A stretch of 64,000 nucleotides of DNA. Source: Virgisporangium ochraceum (GTDB lineage: Bacteria; Actinomycetota; Actinomycetes; Mycobacteriales; Micromonosporaceae). The translations under genes were made by a program, and so were the position numbers. The stretch is taken from assembly GCF_016863655.1 (NCBI RefSeq), contig NZ_BOPH01000101.1, forward strand, positions 39,792 through 103,791, written 5' to 3'. This document shows, piece by piece, positions 8,785 through 17,580 of the stretch; the stretch's first letter is position 1, and the number at the start of each line of letters is the position of its first letter. Below the pieces are notes generated by a model that saw only the letters and a list, made by a program, of their open reading frames with translations, did no database searches and had not been told where the DNA came from.

Positions 8785-9767
8785 ACGGCACACTGTCCCT
8801 GCCGCGCCGGCCGGCCCTGCCGGCCGGGCTGCCGGGTGTCTTCCCCGCGCTGGCGCTCACCCTGGCGACCGGCTGGCTCGTGGTCGCAGTCTCCGGCGGC
8901 CAGCTGTTCAGCGTGCCGACGACGGTCAGCCTGCTGCACGTCGCCACCGGTCTCGGGCTGGTCGCCGTCGGTCAGACCCTGGTGATCATCGGCGGGTCGC
9001 TGGACCTGTCCGTGGCGTACGTGGTGAGCCTCAGCACCCTCGTCGCCGCCGAGACGATGAACGGCAGCGACGGCGCGATGCTCGCCGGTGTGGGGCTGGC
9101 CCTGGCGGTCAGCGCCGCGATCGGGCTGTTCAACGGGCTTCTGGTCACCCGGATGCGGATGAACGCGTTCATCGCGACCGTGGGTGTCGGGCTTCTGCTC
9201 AAGGGCTACCTCGACAACGGCTACGACGGCCCCGCCGGGAAGACCGCACCGGCGCTGGTGCAGACCCTCGGGTACCAGCGCGTCGGGCCGGTTCCGCTGG
9301 CCTTCCTGCTGCTTCTCGCGGCGGCCGTCGCGGCCGGGATCGCCCTGACGCGTACCCGTTTCGGCCACCACCTGGTCGCGGTCGGCGGTGACCCGGAGGT
9401 CGCCCGGCTCTCCGGGGTGCGCACCGGACGGGTTCTCGTCACCGCACACGTGCTGTGCTCGGTCTGCGCCGGGCTCGCCGGGATCTACCTCGCCAGCCGG
9501 CTCGGTTCGGGCGCTCCGCGGGTGGGCACCGAAGGGCTGTTCGACCTCGAGTCGATCGCCGCCGTGGTGCTCGGCGGCACCGCTCTCGCCGGCGGGCGCG
9601 GCGGCGTCGCCGGCACGGTCGGCGGGGTGCTGCTGCTCGCCAGCATCGACTCCATCTTCAACCAGCTCGACGTCGACACGTTCTTCAAACAGGTGGTCCG
9701 CGGGGTGGTCATCATCGGTGCCGTCGCCGTCTACGCCCGGCGGGCATCGCGACGGACGGGGTGGTAG
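8781..9767 (+). CDS. CUT2 sugar ABC transporter permease 1
   Basis: A 328-residue hydrophobic protein of the BPD_transp_2 (RbsC-like) family with about eight to ten membrane segments. Family landmarks are GGSLDLSVAYVVSLS near residue 70, a cytoplasmic VGGDPEVARLSGVRTGR loop that contacts the ATPase, and VVLGGTALAGGRGGVAGTVGG near the end. The GTG start overlaps the ATPase stop by 4 nt, so the two are translationally coupled. The next permease starts 2 nt after its stop. Two different permeases imply a heterodimeric channel. Confidence 0.93.
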   Translation: MNGTLSLPRRPALPAGLPGVFPALALTLATGWLVVAVSGGQLFSVPTTVSLLHVATGLGLVAVGQTLVIIGGSLDLSVAYVVSLSTLVAAETMNGSDGAMLAGVGLALAVSAAIGLFNGLLVTRMRMNAFIATVGVGLLLKGYLDNGYDGPAGKTAPALVQTLGYQRVGPVPLAFLLLLAAAVAAGIALTRTRFGHHLVAVGGDPEVARLSGVRTGRVLVTAHVLCSVCAGLAGIYLASRLGSGAPRVGTEGLFDLESIAAVVLGGTALAGGRGGVAGTVGGVLLLASIDSIFNQLDVDTFFKQVVRGVVIIGAVAVYARRASRRTGW

Positions 9768-9769
9768 CC

Positions 9770-10741
9770 GTGCGGAGCACCGTCGTGGCGCGGCTTCCGC
9801 GCGTACGCGCCGGCGGCATCCTGCCGATCGTCGCCGTTCTCGCCGTCCTGCTCGTGCTGATGGCCGTCCGTCAGCCCGACTTCCTCGCCCCACCGTCGCT
9901 GATGTCGTTCCTGGGCCGGTCGACGCCGATCGTCCTGCTGGCCGCCGGCCAGTACTTCGTGCTCGTCTCCGGCGAGTTCGACCTGTCCGTCGGCTCCCTG
10001 GTGACCGCGCTGGTGGTGGTCGCCGCGCGGCTGATCGACAGCCAGCCCGCACGCACCTGGCCGGTGGTCGCGCTGCTGCTCGCCGGGGGCGTCGCCGTCG
10101 GTCTCGTCAACGGCCTGGTGACGACGCGGCTGCGGGTCCCGTCGTTCATCACCACGCTCGGCATGTTCCTGATCCTCGTCGGCGCCGTGTACCTGTGGTC
10201 GGACGGGTCGCCGAAGGGCGGCCTGTCCGAGGAGTTCCGCCGGTTCGGCCGGCGGGCGTTCGAGGACGTGCCCGTGCTGGGCCGCGTCCCGTACGCGCTG
10301 CTGGTGCTGTCGGCGGCCGGGGCGCTCGCCGTCGTGGTGGCCCGGTCCGACTTCGGCCGGACCCTGGCGGCGGTCGGCGGCAACCCGCGGACCGCGCGGC
10401 TGAGCGGCGTGCGGGTGTGGCGGGCGAAGACCCTCGCGTTCGTCCTCAGTGGACTGTCGGCGGCACTCGCGGCGATCCTCCTCGGCGGGTACAGCGGCGT
10501 GTCGTTCCAGGCCGGCGCCGGCCTCGAGTTCGCCGCGATCACCGCGGCGGTCCTCGGCGGCGTCGCGCTGGGCGGCGGCCGCGGGTCGGTGGTCGGCGCG
10601 ATGCTCGGCGCGCTGACCCTCGAGACGCTCTTCGCGCTCATGAACTTCTACGGCGTCTCCGGCGCCTTCAGATCCACCGTCCAGGGCGCGATCATCCTGC
10701 TCGCCGTGGCGGTCTCGTCCGCGCGTTCCTCATCGACGTAA
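9770..10741 (+). CDS. CUT2 sugar ABC transporter permease 2
   Basis: A 323-residue RbsC-type integral membrane protein. GTG 9770 is chosen because it lies 2 nt after the preceding stop and opens a short basic N-terminus before the first helix. It carries GEFDLSVGSLV, VGGNPRTARLSGVRVWR (the ATPase-coupling loop) and AAVLGGVALGGGRGSVVGA, matching the companion permease. It is followed by the substrate-binding protein gene after an 11-nt gap that contains the GGGAG ribosome site. Confidence 0.92.
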   Translation: MRSTVVARLPRVRAGGILPIVAVLAVLLVLMAVRQPDFLAPPSLMSFLGRSTPIVLLAAGQYFVLVSGEFDLSVGSLVTALVVVAARLIDSQPARTWPVVALLLAGGVAVGLVNGLVTTRLRVPSFITTLGMFLILVGAVYLWSDGSPKGGLSEEFRRFGRRAFEDVPVLGRVPYALLVLSAAGALAVVVARSDFGRTLAAVGGNPRTARLSGVRVWRAKTLAFVLSGLSAALAAILLGGYSGVSFQAGAGLEFAAITAAVLGGVALGGGRGSVVGAMLGALTLETLFALMNFYGVSGAFRSTVQGAIILLAVAVSSARSSST

Positions 10742-10752
10742 AGGGAGAACCC

Positions 10753-11937
10753 ATGAGACGTTCCATGACGGCCGTGGCGGCGGCAGCCCTACTGCTGCTC
10801 GCCGGCTGCGCCACCGACGACCCGACCACCGCCGGCCCGGGCACCGCGTCGCAGTCGGCCGGGTCGGGCACCGGCAGCCAGTCGAAGTTCTTCGTCCAGG
10901 CCGACTACGACCGGGAACTGGCCCTCCTGGACGCGACGCCGACCGGGCCCGCCGACAAGCCGTGGGAGCAGGCGCTCAACCCGGCGATGGTCGACACCGC
11001 GAAGTTCAGGAAGCCCGGACCGTACAAGCTCTGCTTCTCCAACGCGGGGCTGAACAACCCCTGGCGGCAGGTCGGTTTCAAGACCATGCAGGCCGAGGTC
11101 GAGACGCACGGCGGCGCGATCAGGGAGTTCGTCCACGTCGACGCCGAGGGCAAGGACCAGAAGCAGATCGCGGACATCAACGACCTGCTGGGCAAGGGCT
11201 GCGACGCGCTGATCGTCTCGCCGAACACGACCGCCACGCTCACGCCCGCCGTCACCGCCGCCTGCCAGAAGGGGCTTCCGGTCATCGTGTTCGACCGCGG
11301 GGTCGACACGACGTGCCCGGTGACGTTCATCAACCCGATCGGCGGCTACGGCTTCGGCCACGTCGCCGCCGGGTTCGTGACGGAGAAGATGAGGCGGGGC
11401 GGCAAGGTGCTGGCGCTGCGCATCCTGCCCGGCGTCGACGTCCTGGAGACCCGGTGGTCGGCGGCGAAGGTCGCCTTCGACAGGGCGGGCGTGAACGTGG
11501 TCGGTGTCGAGTTCACCGACGGCGATCCGGCGAAGACCAAGAAGATCGTCGACGACTACATCCAGCGGTACGGCACCATCGACGGCGTCTGGATGGACGC
11601 CGGGGCGGTCGCGGTGGCGGCGGTCGAGGCGTTCGTGGACGCGGGCAAGCCGGTGCCGCCGATGAACGGCGAGGACCAGCTCGACTTCCTGAAGGTATGG
11701 AAGGAGAAGAAGCTCACCGCGATCGCGCCGACGTACCCCACCTACCAGTGGCGCACCCCGGTGATCGCCGCGTTGAGGGTGCTCGGCGGCGAACCGGTGC
11801 CGAGCCCGTGGAAGCTGCCGCAGCCGACCATCACGGCGGACACCCTCGACGGGTACGTCGACCCGACGATGCCGCCGCTGCACTACGCGATGTGCGGCTG
11901 TACCAAACTGCCCGGTTACCCGCAGCGCTGGAAGTAG
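10753..11937 (+). CDS. Sugar-binding lipoprotein of the CUT2 transporter
   Basis: A 394-residue periplasmic-binding-protein type 1 (RbsB-like) lipoprotein. The N-terminus ends in a lipobox (LLLLAGC), followed by a Gly/Ser/Thr-rich tether of about 25 residues. Domain 1 begins near YKLCFSNAGLNNPWRQ, and the hinge-proximal VIVFDRGVD is characteristic of the family. The ATG has GGGAG 5 nt upstream. Compared with RbsB it has a longer N-terminal region and a Cys-containing tail (YAMCGCTKLPGYP). The ligand cannot be read from sequence. The operon ends in a keto-sugar epimerase, which points to a pentose or a keto/rare sugar. Confidence 0.9.
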   Translation: MRRSMTAVAAAALLLLAGCATDDPTTAGPGTASQSAGSGTGSQSKFFVQADYDRELALLDATPTGPADKPWEQALNPAMVDTAKFRKPGPYKLCFSNAGLNNPWRQVGFKTMQAEVETHGGAIREFVHVDAEGKDQKQIADINDLLGKGCDALIVSPNTTATLTPAVTAACQKGLPVIVFDRGVDTTCPVTFINPIGGYGFGHVAAGFVTEKMRRGGKVLALRILPGVDVLETRWSAAKVAFDRAGVNVVGVEFTDGDPAKTKKIVDDYIQRYGTIDGVWMDAGAVAVAAVEAFVDAGKPVPPMNGEDQLDFLKVWKEKKLTAIAPTYPTYQWRTPVIAALRVLGGEPVPSPWKLPQPTITADTLDGYVDPTMPPLHYAMCGCTKLPGYPQRWK

Positions 11938-11940
11938 AGC

Positions 11941-12792
11941 GTGCGCACCATCGGCGTCAACCCGTGGGTGTGGGCCTCTCCGGTCGACGACGGGGCCCTG
12001 GCCGAGCTCGTCCCGCGCATCGCCGCGTTCGGGTTCGACGCCGTCGAGCTGCCCATCGAGCGGACCGGCGACTGGGATCCGGCCCGCACCCGCGACCTGC
12101 TGGCGGCGCACGGGTTGGCCGCGGTCGGCGTCTGCGCGGTCACCCCGCCGGGACGCGACCTCGTGTGCGCCCCGCCGGACGTGGTCGAGGCGACCGCGGC
12201 CTACCTGATGTCCTGTGTGGACAGTGCGGCGGCCGTCGGCGCCGGCTGCGTCGGTGGTCCGGTGTACGCCGCGGTGGGACGGACCTGGCGCATGACGGCG
12301 GGGGAGCGGGCGGCGTGCTACGCGGAGTTCCGCCGCGCCCTGCGGCCGGTGGCCGACCACGCGGCCGAGCGGGGCGTCAGCATCGGGGTGGAGGCGCTGA
12401 ACCGGTACGAGACGAGCGTTGTCAACACCGTCGAGCAGACGCTGGATCTCATCGACGGGCTGCCCGCGAACGTGGGTCTGATGCTCGACACGTACCACCT
12501 GAACATCGAGGAGGCCGATCCCTACGCGGCCGTGGCCGCGGCCGGTGAGCGCATCACGCACGTCCAGGTGAGCGGGACCGACCGCGGCGCTCCGGGCGCC
12601 GACCACTTCGACTGGCCCCGATTCCTCGCGGCCCTGGACGCGACCGGGTACGCCGGCGCCGTGTGCATCGAGTCGTTCACGGCGGACAACGAGACCATCG
12701 CCACCGCCGCGTCGATCTGGCGCCCGCTGGCCCCGTCGCAGGACGCCCTCGCACGGGACGGCCTGACGTTCCTACGGCACGTCATGCGCTAA
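11941..12792 (+). CDS. Sugar isomerase/epimerase (tagatose/psicose 3-epimerase-like TIM barrel)
   Basis: A 283-residue AP_endonuc_2 (xylose-isomerase-like) TIM barrel starting at GTG, 3 nt after the binding-protein stop. The four metal-binding positions of D-tagatose 3-epimerases can be placed: Glu in GVEALNRYET, Asp in MLDTYHLNIEE, the conserved His/Asp stretch in HVQVSGTDRG...DHFDW, and Glu in CIESFTADN. The family interconverts ketoses at C3 or acts on related keto-sugars. As the last gene of a five-gene transport operon, it probably processes the imported sugar. The substrate is inferred. Confidence 0.85.
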   Translation: MRTIGVNPWVWASPVDDGALAELVPRIAAFGFDAVELPIERTGDWDPARTRDLLAAHGLAAVGVCAVTPPGRDLVCAPPDVVEATAAYLMSCVDSAAAVGAGCVGGPVYAAVGRTWRMTAGERAACYAEFRRALRPVADHAAERGVSIGVEALNRYETSVVNTVEQTLDLIDGLPANVGLMLDTYHLNIEEADPYAAVAAAGERITHVQVSGTDRGAPGADHFDWPRFLAALDATGYAGAVCIESFTADNETIATAASIWRPLAPSQDALARDGLTFLRHVMR

Positions 12793-12807
12793 ATCGACGG
12801 GGGTCAC

Positions 12808-12837
12808 TTGACGAAGAGAACGTTAACATTCTAAGGT
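12808..12837 (+). promoter_or_regulatory. Promoter with GTTAAC-centred operator in the spacer
   Basis: TTGACG (12808-12813) and TAAGGT (12832-12837) are 18 bp apart. The spacer and edge hold GAACGTTAACATTC (12818-12831), an inverted repeat with one mismatch centred on GTTAAC, a common LacI-family operator shape. Binding there would block RNA polymerase. It serves the beta-helix gene at 13022. Confidence 0.5.
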
Positions 12838-12855
12838 TTGCACACGCTTTTCGTA

Positions 12856-12865
12856 ATACGTCATA
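12856..12865 (+). promoter_or_regulatory. Candidate GntR box ATACGTCATA (copy 1)
   Basis: The same ten bases occur at 16240-16249, in the divergent promoter of the GntR gene. The regulator gene lies at the 3' end of the gene this copy precedes. See the paired entry. Confidence 0.45.
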
Positions 12866-13021
12866 TGAATCTGCCTCCCGCTCGTCGCCAGTCGTGGCCG
12901 CCACCGCGACCGGTCGATCACGCCCGACGGTCGGATGGATCGCCGACCATCCGATCGTCGGTACCGGGACTCCGTCGCCGGGTCCCGTGATCACCCACCC
13001 CCACCCTGGTAGGAGGATTCC

Positions 13022-15400
13022 GTGTTCGTATCGTCCTCCGCGGTACGACGGCGGCTGCTGGCCGCGACCGCCACCGCGGCGGTCGCCACCGCTACCGTCC
13101 TGACCCCGGCCGTCCCCGCCTCGGCGGCGGTCACCACCCTGTACGTCGCGCCCTCGGGCACGGGCACCGCGTGCACGAGCGCGCAGCCGTGTTCGTTGAC
13201 GCAGGCGCAGTCGAGCGTCCGGTCGCTGAACGACGCGATGTCCGACGACATCGTCGTCGAACTCGCCGACGGCACGTACCGGCTGTCCGCACCGATGCGG
13301 CTGACCGCCGACGACTCCGGATCCAACGGCCGCACGGTGATCTGGCGCGCCGCGGCGTCGGCCCGCCCGGTCATCAGCGGATCCCGGGCGGTCACCGGAT
13401 GGTCGGTGGCCGACCAGGGCCGCAACATCTGGCGTGCCAGCGTCACCCCCGGGTTCGACTCCCGTCAGCTCTACGTCGACGGTGCCGTCGCCACCCGGGC
13501 CCGTACCCAGGTGAACCGCGCCGACTTCACCGCCTCCAGCACCGGGATGCGGTTCACCAACAGCGCACTGTCGTACCTGAACACCGTGGCCAACCAGAAC
13601 CGGGTCGAACTGGAGGCGGTCAACTCCTTCACCGACCGGTACTCGCCGGTGCAGAGCATCAGCGGGAACTTCCTGACCATGCAGCAGCCGGCGTGGAACA
13701 ACAACAACTTCGGCTACGACACCTTCACCAGCCCGCACCGGGCCGGTCCGATGTACCTGACCAACGCCTACGAGTTCCTCGACGCGCCGGGCGAGTGGTA
13801 CCTGAACCCGGTGACCGGGGTCCTGTACTACATCCCGCGGTCCGGCCAGAACATGTCGACCGTCTCCGTGGAGCTGCCGGCGCTGCAGTCCCTGGTGAGC
13901 ATCGGGGGCACCTACAGCGCGCCGGCCCACCACATCACGTTCAGCGGCATCACGTTCAGCGGCACGAGCTGGCTGGGACCGAGCAGCAGCCAGGGCTTCG
14001 TCGACCAGCAGACCGGCGCCTACATCTCCGGCACCTGGAGCTGGCCGGCGTTCACGGCGTGCCACAACGGATGCCCGCAGTTCGAGGCGACCCGGCCGAA
14101 CTGGTCACAGATGCCGGCCGCGGTGCAGATCTCGGCCGCCAACACCGTGACCCTCAGCGACTCGCGCTTCGTCAACCTCGGGCAGACGGCCATCGGCATC
14201 GGCAACGACGCCAACGGCCACACGAGCGGTGTGGGCCTGGGCGCCAGCGGCATCACCGTGACCCGCTCGGAGATCGCGCAGAGCTCGGCGGGCGGCATCG
14301 TGGTCGGCGGCGTGCGCGCCGACGCGCACCACCCGGGCGACCAGCGGATGGTCAACCGGGACATCACGATCAGCAACAACCGCATCCACGACCTCGGGCT
14401 GGAGTACCGGGGCATCGTCTCGGTGCTGGCGACCTACGTCACCAACGCCACCATCTCGTACAACGAGGTCTACAACCTGCCCTACACCGGCATGTCGATC
14501 GGGTACGGCTGGGGCTCCAACGACGCCGGGGGCAGCAACCACTACGCCGACCGCGGCCTCTACAACTACCAGCCGCGGTACTCGACGGCGACCACCGCGT
14601 CGAACAACCGGCTCGTCGGCAACTACGTGCACGACGTCATGCAGCAGATGAACGACGGCGGGTGCATCTACACGCTGTCGGCCAACCCCGGCGCGGTCAT
14701 CAGCGACAACTACTGCCTCCGTACCAACGGCTACTTCGGGATCTACTTCGACGAGGGCTCGCGCTACTACACCGCGACCCGCAACGTCTTCTCGTCCATC
14801 GGCACCTGGGCCACCGCCAACTACTGGTTCGCCGAGAACATGGGCAACTTCACGGTCACCGGCAACTGGACGACGAACGGCAGCACGAACGTCACCAACG
14901 GCGACCGCGGCAACGTCGTCAACAACAACGTCACCGTGACCAACGGCGCCTGGCCCGCGGGTGCCCAGTCGGTGATGGCGGGGGCCGGACCGCAGGGCGG
15001 AACCCCGCAGCCGTCGGGCAACCGGGTGGTGGGGGTGGCGTCCGGACGCTGCCTCGAGGTCCCCAACTCGGCCACCACCAACGGCACGCAGACCCAACTG
15101 TGGGACTGCTCCGGCGGCGCCAACCAGAACTGGACCTACACCTCGGGCAGGCAGCTGATGGTGTACGGCACCAAGTGTCTGGACGCGAACGGGCAGGGCA
15201 CCACCAACGGCACCACCGCGATCATCTGGGACTGCAACGGCCAGCCGAACCAGCAGTGGAACGTCAACGCCAACGGCACCATCACCGGCGTGCAGTCGGG
15301 GCTGTGCCTGGACGTGAGCGGCGCGGGCACGGCCAACGGGTCGAAGGTGCACCTGTGGGCCTGCCACGGCGGCACGAACCAGCAGTGGACCCGTCGGTGA
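13022..15400 (+). CDS. Secreted GH141-like right-handed beta-helix protein with ricin-B domain
   Basis: A 792-residue exoprotein starting at GTG 13022, with AGGAGG at 13011-13016. The signal peptide is residues 1-36. The opening TLYVAPSGTGTACTSAQPCSL leads into long parallel beta-helix repeats (about 60-640) with many Asn/Gly/Asp turns (ISNNRIHDLG, ISYNEVYN, NRLVGNYVHDV, ISDNYC). This is the layout of GH141 and related pectin-lyase-fold glycosidases, whose known members act as fucosidase or xylanase. Residues 660-792 are a ricin-B trefoil closely similar to that of the GH54 enzyme. The family call rests on the N-terminal pattern; the catalytic acids were not assigned. It is preceded by two candidate operators. 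Confidence 0.75.
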   Translation: MFVSSSAVRRRLLAATATAAVATATVLTPAVPASAAVTTLYVAPSGTGTACTSAQPCSLTQAQSSVRSLNDAMSDDIVVELADGTYRLSAPMRLTADDSGSNGRTVIWRAAASARPVISGSRAVTGWSVADQGRNIWRASVTPGFDSRQLYVDGAVATRARTQVNRADFTASSTGMRFTNSALSYLNTVANQNRVELEAVNSFTDRYSPVQSISGNFLTMQQPAWNNNNFGYDTFTSPHRAGPMYLTNAYEFLDAPGEWYLNPVTGVLYYIPRSGQNMSTVSVELPALQSLVSIGGTYSAPAHHITFSGITFSGTSWLGPSSSQGFVDQQTGAYISGTWSWPAFTACHNGCPQFEATRPNWSQMPAAVQISAANTVTLSDSRFVNLGQTAIGIGNDANGHTSGVGLGASGITVTRSEIAQSSAGGIVVGGVRADAHHPGDQRMVNRDITISNNRIHDLGLEYRGIVSVLATYVTNATISYNEVYNLPYTGMSIGYGWGSNDAGGSNHYADRGLYNYQPRYSTATTASNNRLVGNYVHDVMQQMNDGGCIYTLSANPGAVISDNYCLRTNGYFGIYFDEGSRYYTATRNVFSSIGTWATANYWFAENMGNFTVTGNWTTNGSTNVTNGDRGNVVNNNVTVTNGAWPAGAQSVMAGAGPQGGTPQPSGNRVVGVASGRCLEVPNSATTNGTQTQLWDCSGGANQNWTYTSGRQLMVYGTKCLDANGQGTTNGTTAIIWDCNGQPNQQWNVNANGTITGVQSGLCLDVSGAGTANGSKVHLWACHGGTNQQWTRR

Positions 15401-15410
15401 GCGACGGGTC
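15388..15410. terminator. Hairpin overlapping two convergent stop codons
   Basis: A perfect 9-bp stem (15388-15396 with 15402-15410, loop GTGAG) spans the last codons of the beta-helix gene and of the GntR gene, whose stops are 8 nt apart. It probably terminates both. Confidence 0.6.
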
Positions 15411-16173
15411 AGCGCCGCAGCCGGGTCGGTTCGTCCGGTCCGCTGCGGCGCACCACCCACGCCTCGGTGATGTGGGTGAACATCGCCGCCGCCGCGCCGT
15501 CGGGGTCGCCAGCGGCGATCCGCTCGTAGATACGCCGGTGGCCGCGGTTCGAGGCCACGCAGAGCGCGCGCTCCGTGCGTCCCATGTAACGGGCGGTGTG
15601 CGCGACCTGGCTCTCCAGAGCGCGCACGACGGCGCGGGCGACGCGGTTGCCCGAGGCCTGCATGACGGTGTCGTGGAAGAGGCGGTCGCGCTCGTGGTAG
15701 GCGGCAGGGTCGTCGACGAGCTCGTCCATGCGGTCGACCAGCGCCCGCAGCTGCCCGACGACGTCGGCGTCGGCCAGCCGCGCGGCGACGTTGGCCATGT
15801 CGGACTCGAGCACGCGCCGGGTGACGACGACGTCGTCGAGGATGTCGAGGCTCTCCTCGACGGCGATGGTGGCGCCGAGCACGAGCTCGTCGAGCATGTT
15901 CCACATCGCCGGCGGGGTGACCATCGTGCCGCTGCCCTGGCGGACCTGCACGAGTCCCTTCTCCTGCAGGATCTTCACCGCCTCGCGGACGACGGTGCGG
16001 CTGACCGAGAACGTCGAGCACAGCACCGGCTCGGTGGGCAGCGCCGTGCCGGACGGATGGACGCCGCGGACGATCCGCTCGACGAGCTCCGCCGTGACCG
16101 CCGCCGCCAGGTTTCCCGGTCGCCGGGTCCAGGACGGGGACGCGTCGGCGCCCGGCTGCGCTACTGCCGTCAT
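15409..16173 (-). CDS. GntR/FCD-family (FadR-type) transcriptional regulator
   Basis: A 254-residue regulator. A winged helix-turn-helix spans about 20-90, with ALPTEPVLCSTFSVSRTVVREAV and GLVQVRQGSGTMV. A C-terminal FCD ligand domain spans about 105-235. Metal-ligand positions of FCD proteins are visible as RRVLESDMA, ERDRLFHDTVMQASGN and HRRIYERIAAGD. FCD regulators sense sugar acids or carboxylates, which fits the dehydratase in the divergent operon. It is transcribed away from the CUT1 operon across 113 bp containing the candidate box at 16240. Confidence 0.92.
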   Translation of the reverse strand: MTAVAQPGADASPSWTRRPGNLAAAVTAELVERIVRGVHPSGTALPTEPVLCSTFSVSRTVVREAVKILQEKGLVQVRQGSGTMVTPPAMWNMLDELVLGATIAVEESLDILDDVVVTRRVLESDMANVAARLADADVVGQLRALVDRMDELVDDPAAYHERDRLFHDTVMQASGNRVARAVVRALESQVAHTARYMGRTERALCVASNRGHRRIYERIAAGDPDGAAAAMFTHITEAWVVRRSGPDEPTRLRR

Positions 16174-16239
16174 TTCACCCTCCGGGGACTGCGGGCGACC
16201 ACGAGCGCCTACAGCCTACAGGGGGCCGTCCGCGGCATC

Positions 16240-16249
16240 ATACGTCATA
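16240..16249 (+). promoter_or_regulatory. Candidate GntR box ATACGTCATA (copy 2)
   Basis: It lies 38 nt before the ATG of the solute-binding protein, between it and the divergent GntR gene. It is identical over ten bases to 12856-12865. It could repress or activate both divergent units. Confidence 0.5.
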
Positions 16250-16286
16250 CCATTGAAGGTGATCGATCCCCCTCCGGAGGGTGGAC

Positions 16287-17576
16287 ATGAAGCAGCGAGC
16301 ACCACGGCGGGCAGGACGGTCTGCGGTCCTGATGCTGGGCGTGGCCCTGGGTGTCGCCCTGACGGGCTGCGGAAGTGCCGCCGGACCCGACGCGTCACCG
16401 AAGTCGGGCGGCCGGCTCGTCGTGTGGGACTGGAAGTCCGGCGAGTCCACCGCGGCGTCGTACATCAGCAGGGCGAAGGCCGACTTCGCCAGGAAGCACC
16501 CCGATGTGACGGTCGAGTTCGTCGCGCAGCCGTTCGAGCAGTACTACACGCTGCTCGGCGCCGCGGTACAGGCCGGCAAGGGGCCCGACGTCATGCTCTT
16601 CAACGGCGGCGGACAGATCCGCGACCGGGCCGACTCGCTGGTGCCGCTCGACGGGTACGTCGGCGCCGACCGCCAGCGCCTGGCCGGCTGGGCGGCGTTC
16701 ACGAAGGACGCCAGGACCTACGCCGCCCCCGTGACCCTGCAGGGACATCCCGTCTACTACAACAAGGCGCTCTACCGGAAGGCGGGCCTCGACCCGGAGC
16801 GCCCCGCCGGCACCTGGGCCGAGTTCCTGTCCAACTGCGAGACCATCGCCAGCCGGACCGGCGCCAGATGCTTCGCGCAGGGCAACAAGGAGGGCATCGG
16901 CATCCAGTTCTTCCTCTCCGGATTCGGGTCGGGCATCCTGTCGCCGCAGGAGTACGACGACTGGGTCGCCGGGAAGCGCAACTGGGCCTCACCGAACGTC
17001 AGGAAGGTCTTCGCACTCTGGAAGGAGATCGGCGACCGCGGCCTGAACAACGACGGCGCGAACTCGACGGCGATGTTCAACGACGCGTTCGCCGTCTTCA
17101 ACTCCGGCAAGGCCGCACACGTCATCGGCCTGATGTCGGACGTCGGGCACTGGAAGGACTTCGCCGAGTTCATCGGCGCGGGCGACGTCGGCGTCACGAA
17201 GGCACCGGTGGTGACGGCCGGAGCGGCGCCGAGCCTGCCCTACGACGGCGGCATCGGCTACGCGGTCGCGAAGTCGGCGAAGGACCCGAAGGTCGCGGCG
17301 GAGCTGGTGCGGTCGCTCACCTCGACCGACGCGTTGAAGGCCTTCTACGGCGACGCCGGCGCGATCGCCGCGGACACCACGGTCGACGTGTCCGGCGCCG
17401 GGCCGGCCGTCGCCACCATCGTGTCGGAGACGAAGGGCGGCAAACCGGCGCTGCACGTGGCCCTGTCCTCGAAGACGATCGACCTGATGGGCCGGCTGTC
17501 GCAGCAGTTGCTGAGCGGTTCGGTCACGGTGGACCAGGCGGTCGACCAGTTGGCGAAGTCGGACCAGGCGGGCTGA
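16287..17576 (+). CDS. CUT1 sugar-binding lipoprotein
   Basis: A 429-residue family 1 extracellular solute-binding protein. ATG 16287 is preferred to GTG 16281 because CCGGAGG (16274-16280) is then 6 nt away. The N-terminus ends in the lipobox VALTGC. The mature part shows the MalE-like opening GGRLVVWDWKSGES, then GPDVMLFNGGG and YYNKALYRKAGLD. It delivers an oligosaccharide or sugar acid to the permeases encoded next. No ATPase gene is present, so a shared MsiK-type ATPase elsewhere is expected. Confidence 0.92.
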   Translation: MKQRAPRRAGRSAVLMLGVALGVALTGCGSAAGPDASPKSGGRLVVWDWKSGESTAASYISRAKADFARKHPDVTVEFVAQPFEQYYTLLGAAVQAGKGPDVMLFNGGGQIRDRADSLVPLDGYVGADRQRLAGWAAFTKDARTYAAPVTLQGHPVYYNKALYRKAGLDPERPAGTWAEFLSNCETIASRTGARCFAQGNKEGIGIQFFLSGFGSGILSPQEYDDWVAGKRNWASPNVRKVFALWKEIGDRGLNNDGANSTAMFNDAFAVFNSGKAAHVIGLMSDVGHWKDFAEFIGAGDVGVTKAPVVTAGAAPSLPYDGGIGYAVAKSAKDPKVAAELVRSLTSTDALKAFYGDAGAIAADTTVDVSGAGPAVATIVSETKGGKPALHVALSSKTIDLMGRLSQQLLSGSVTVDQAVDQLAKSDQAG

Positions 17577-17580
17577 CCCT

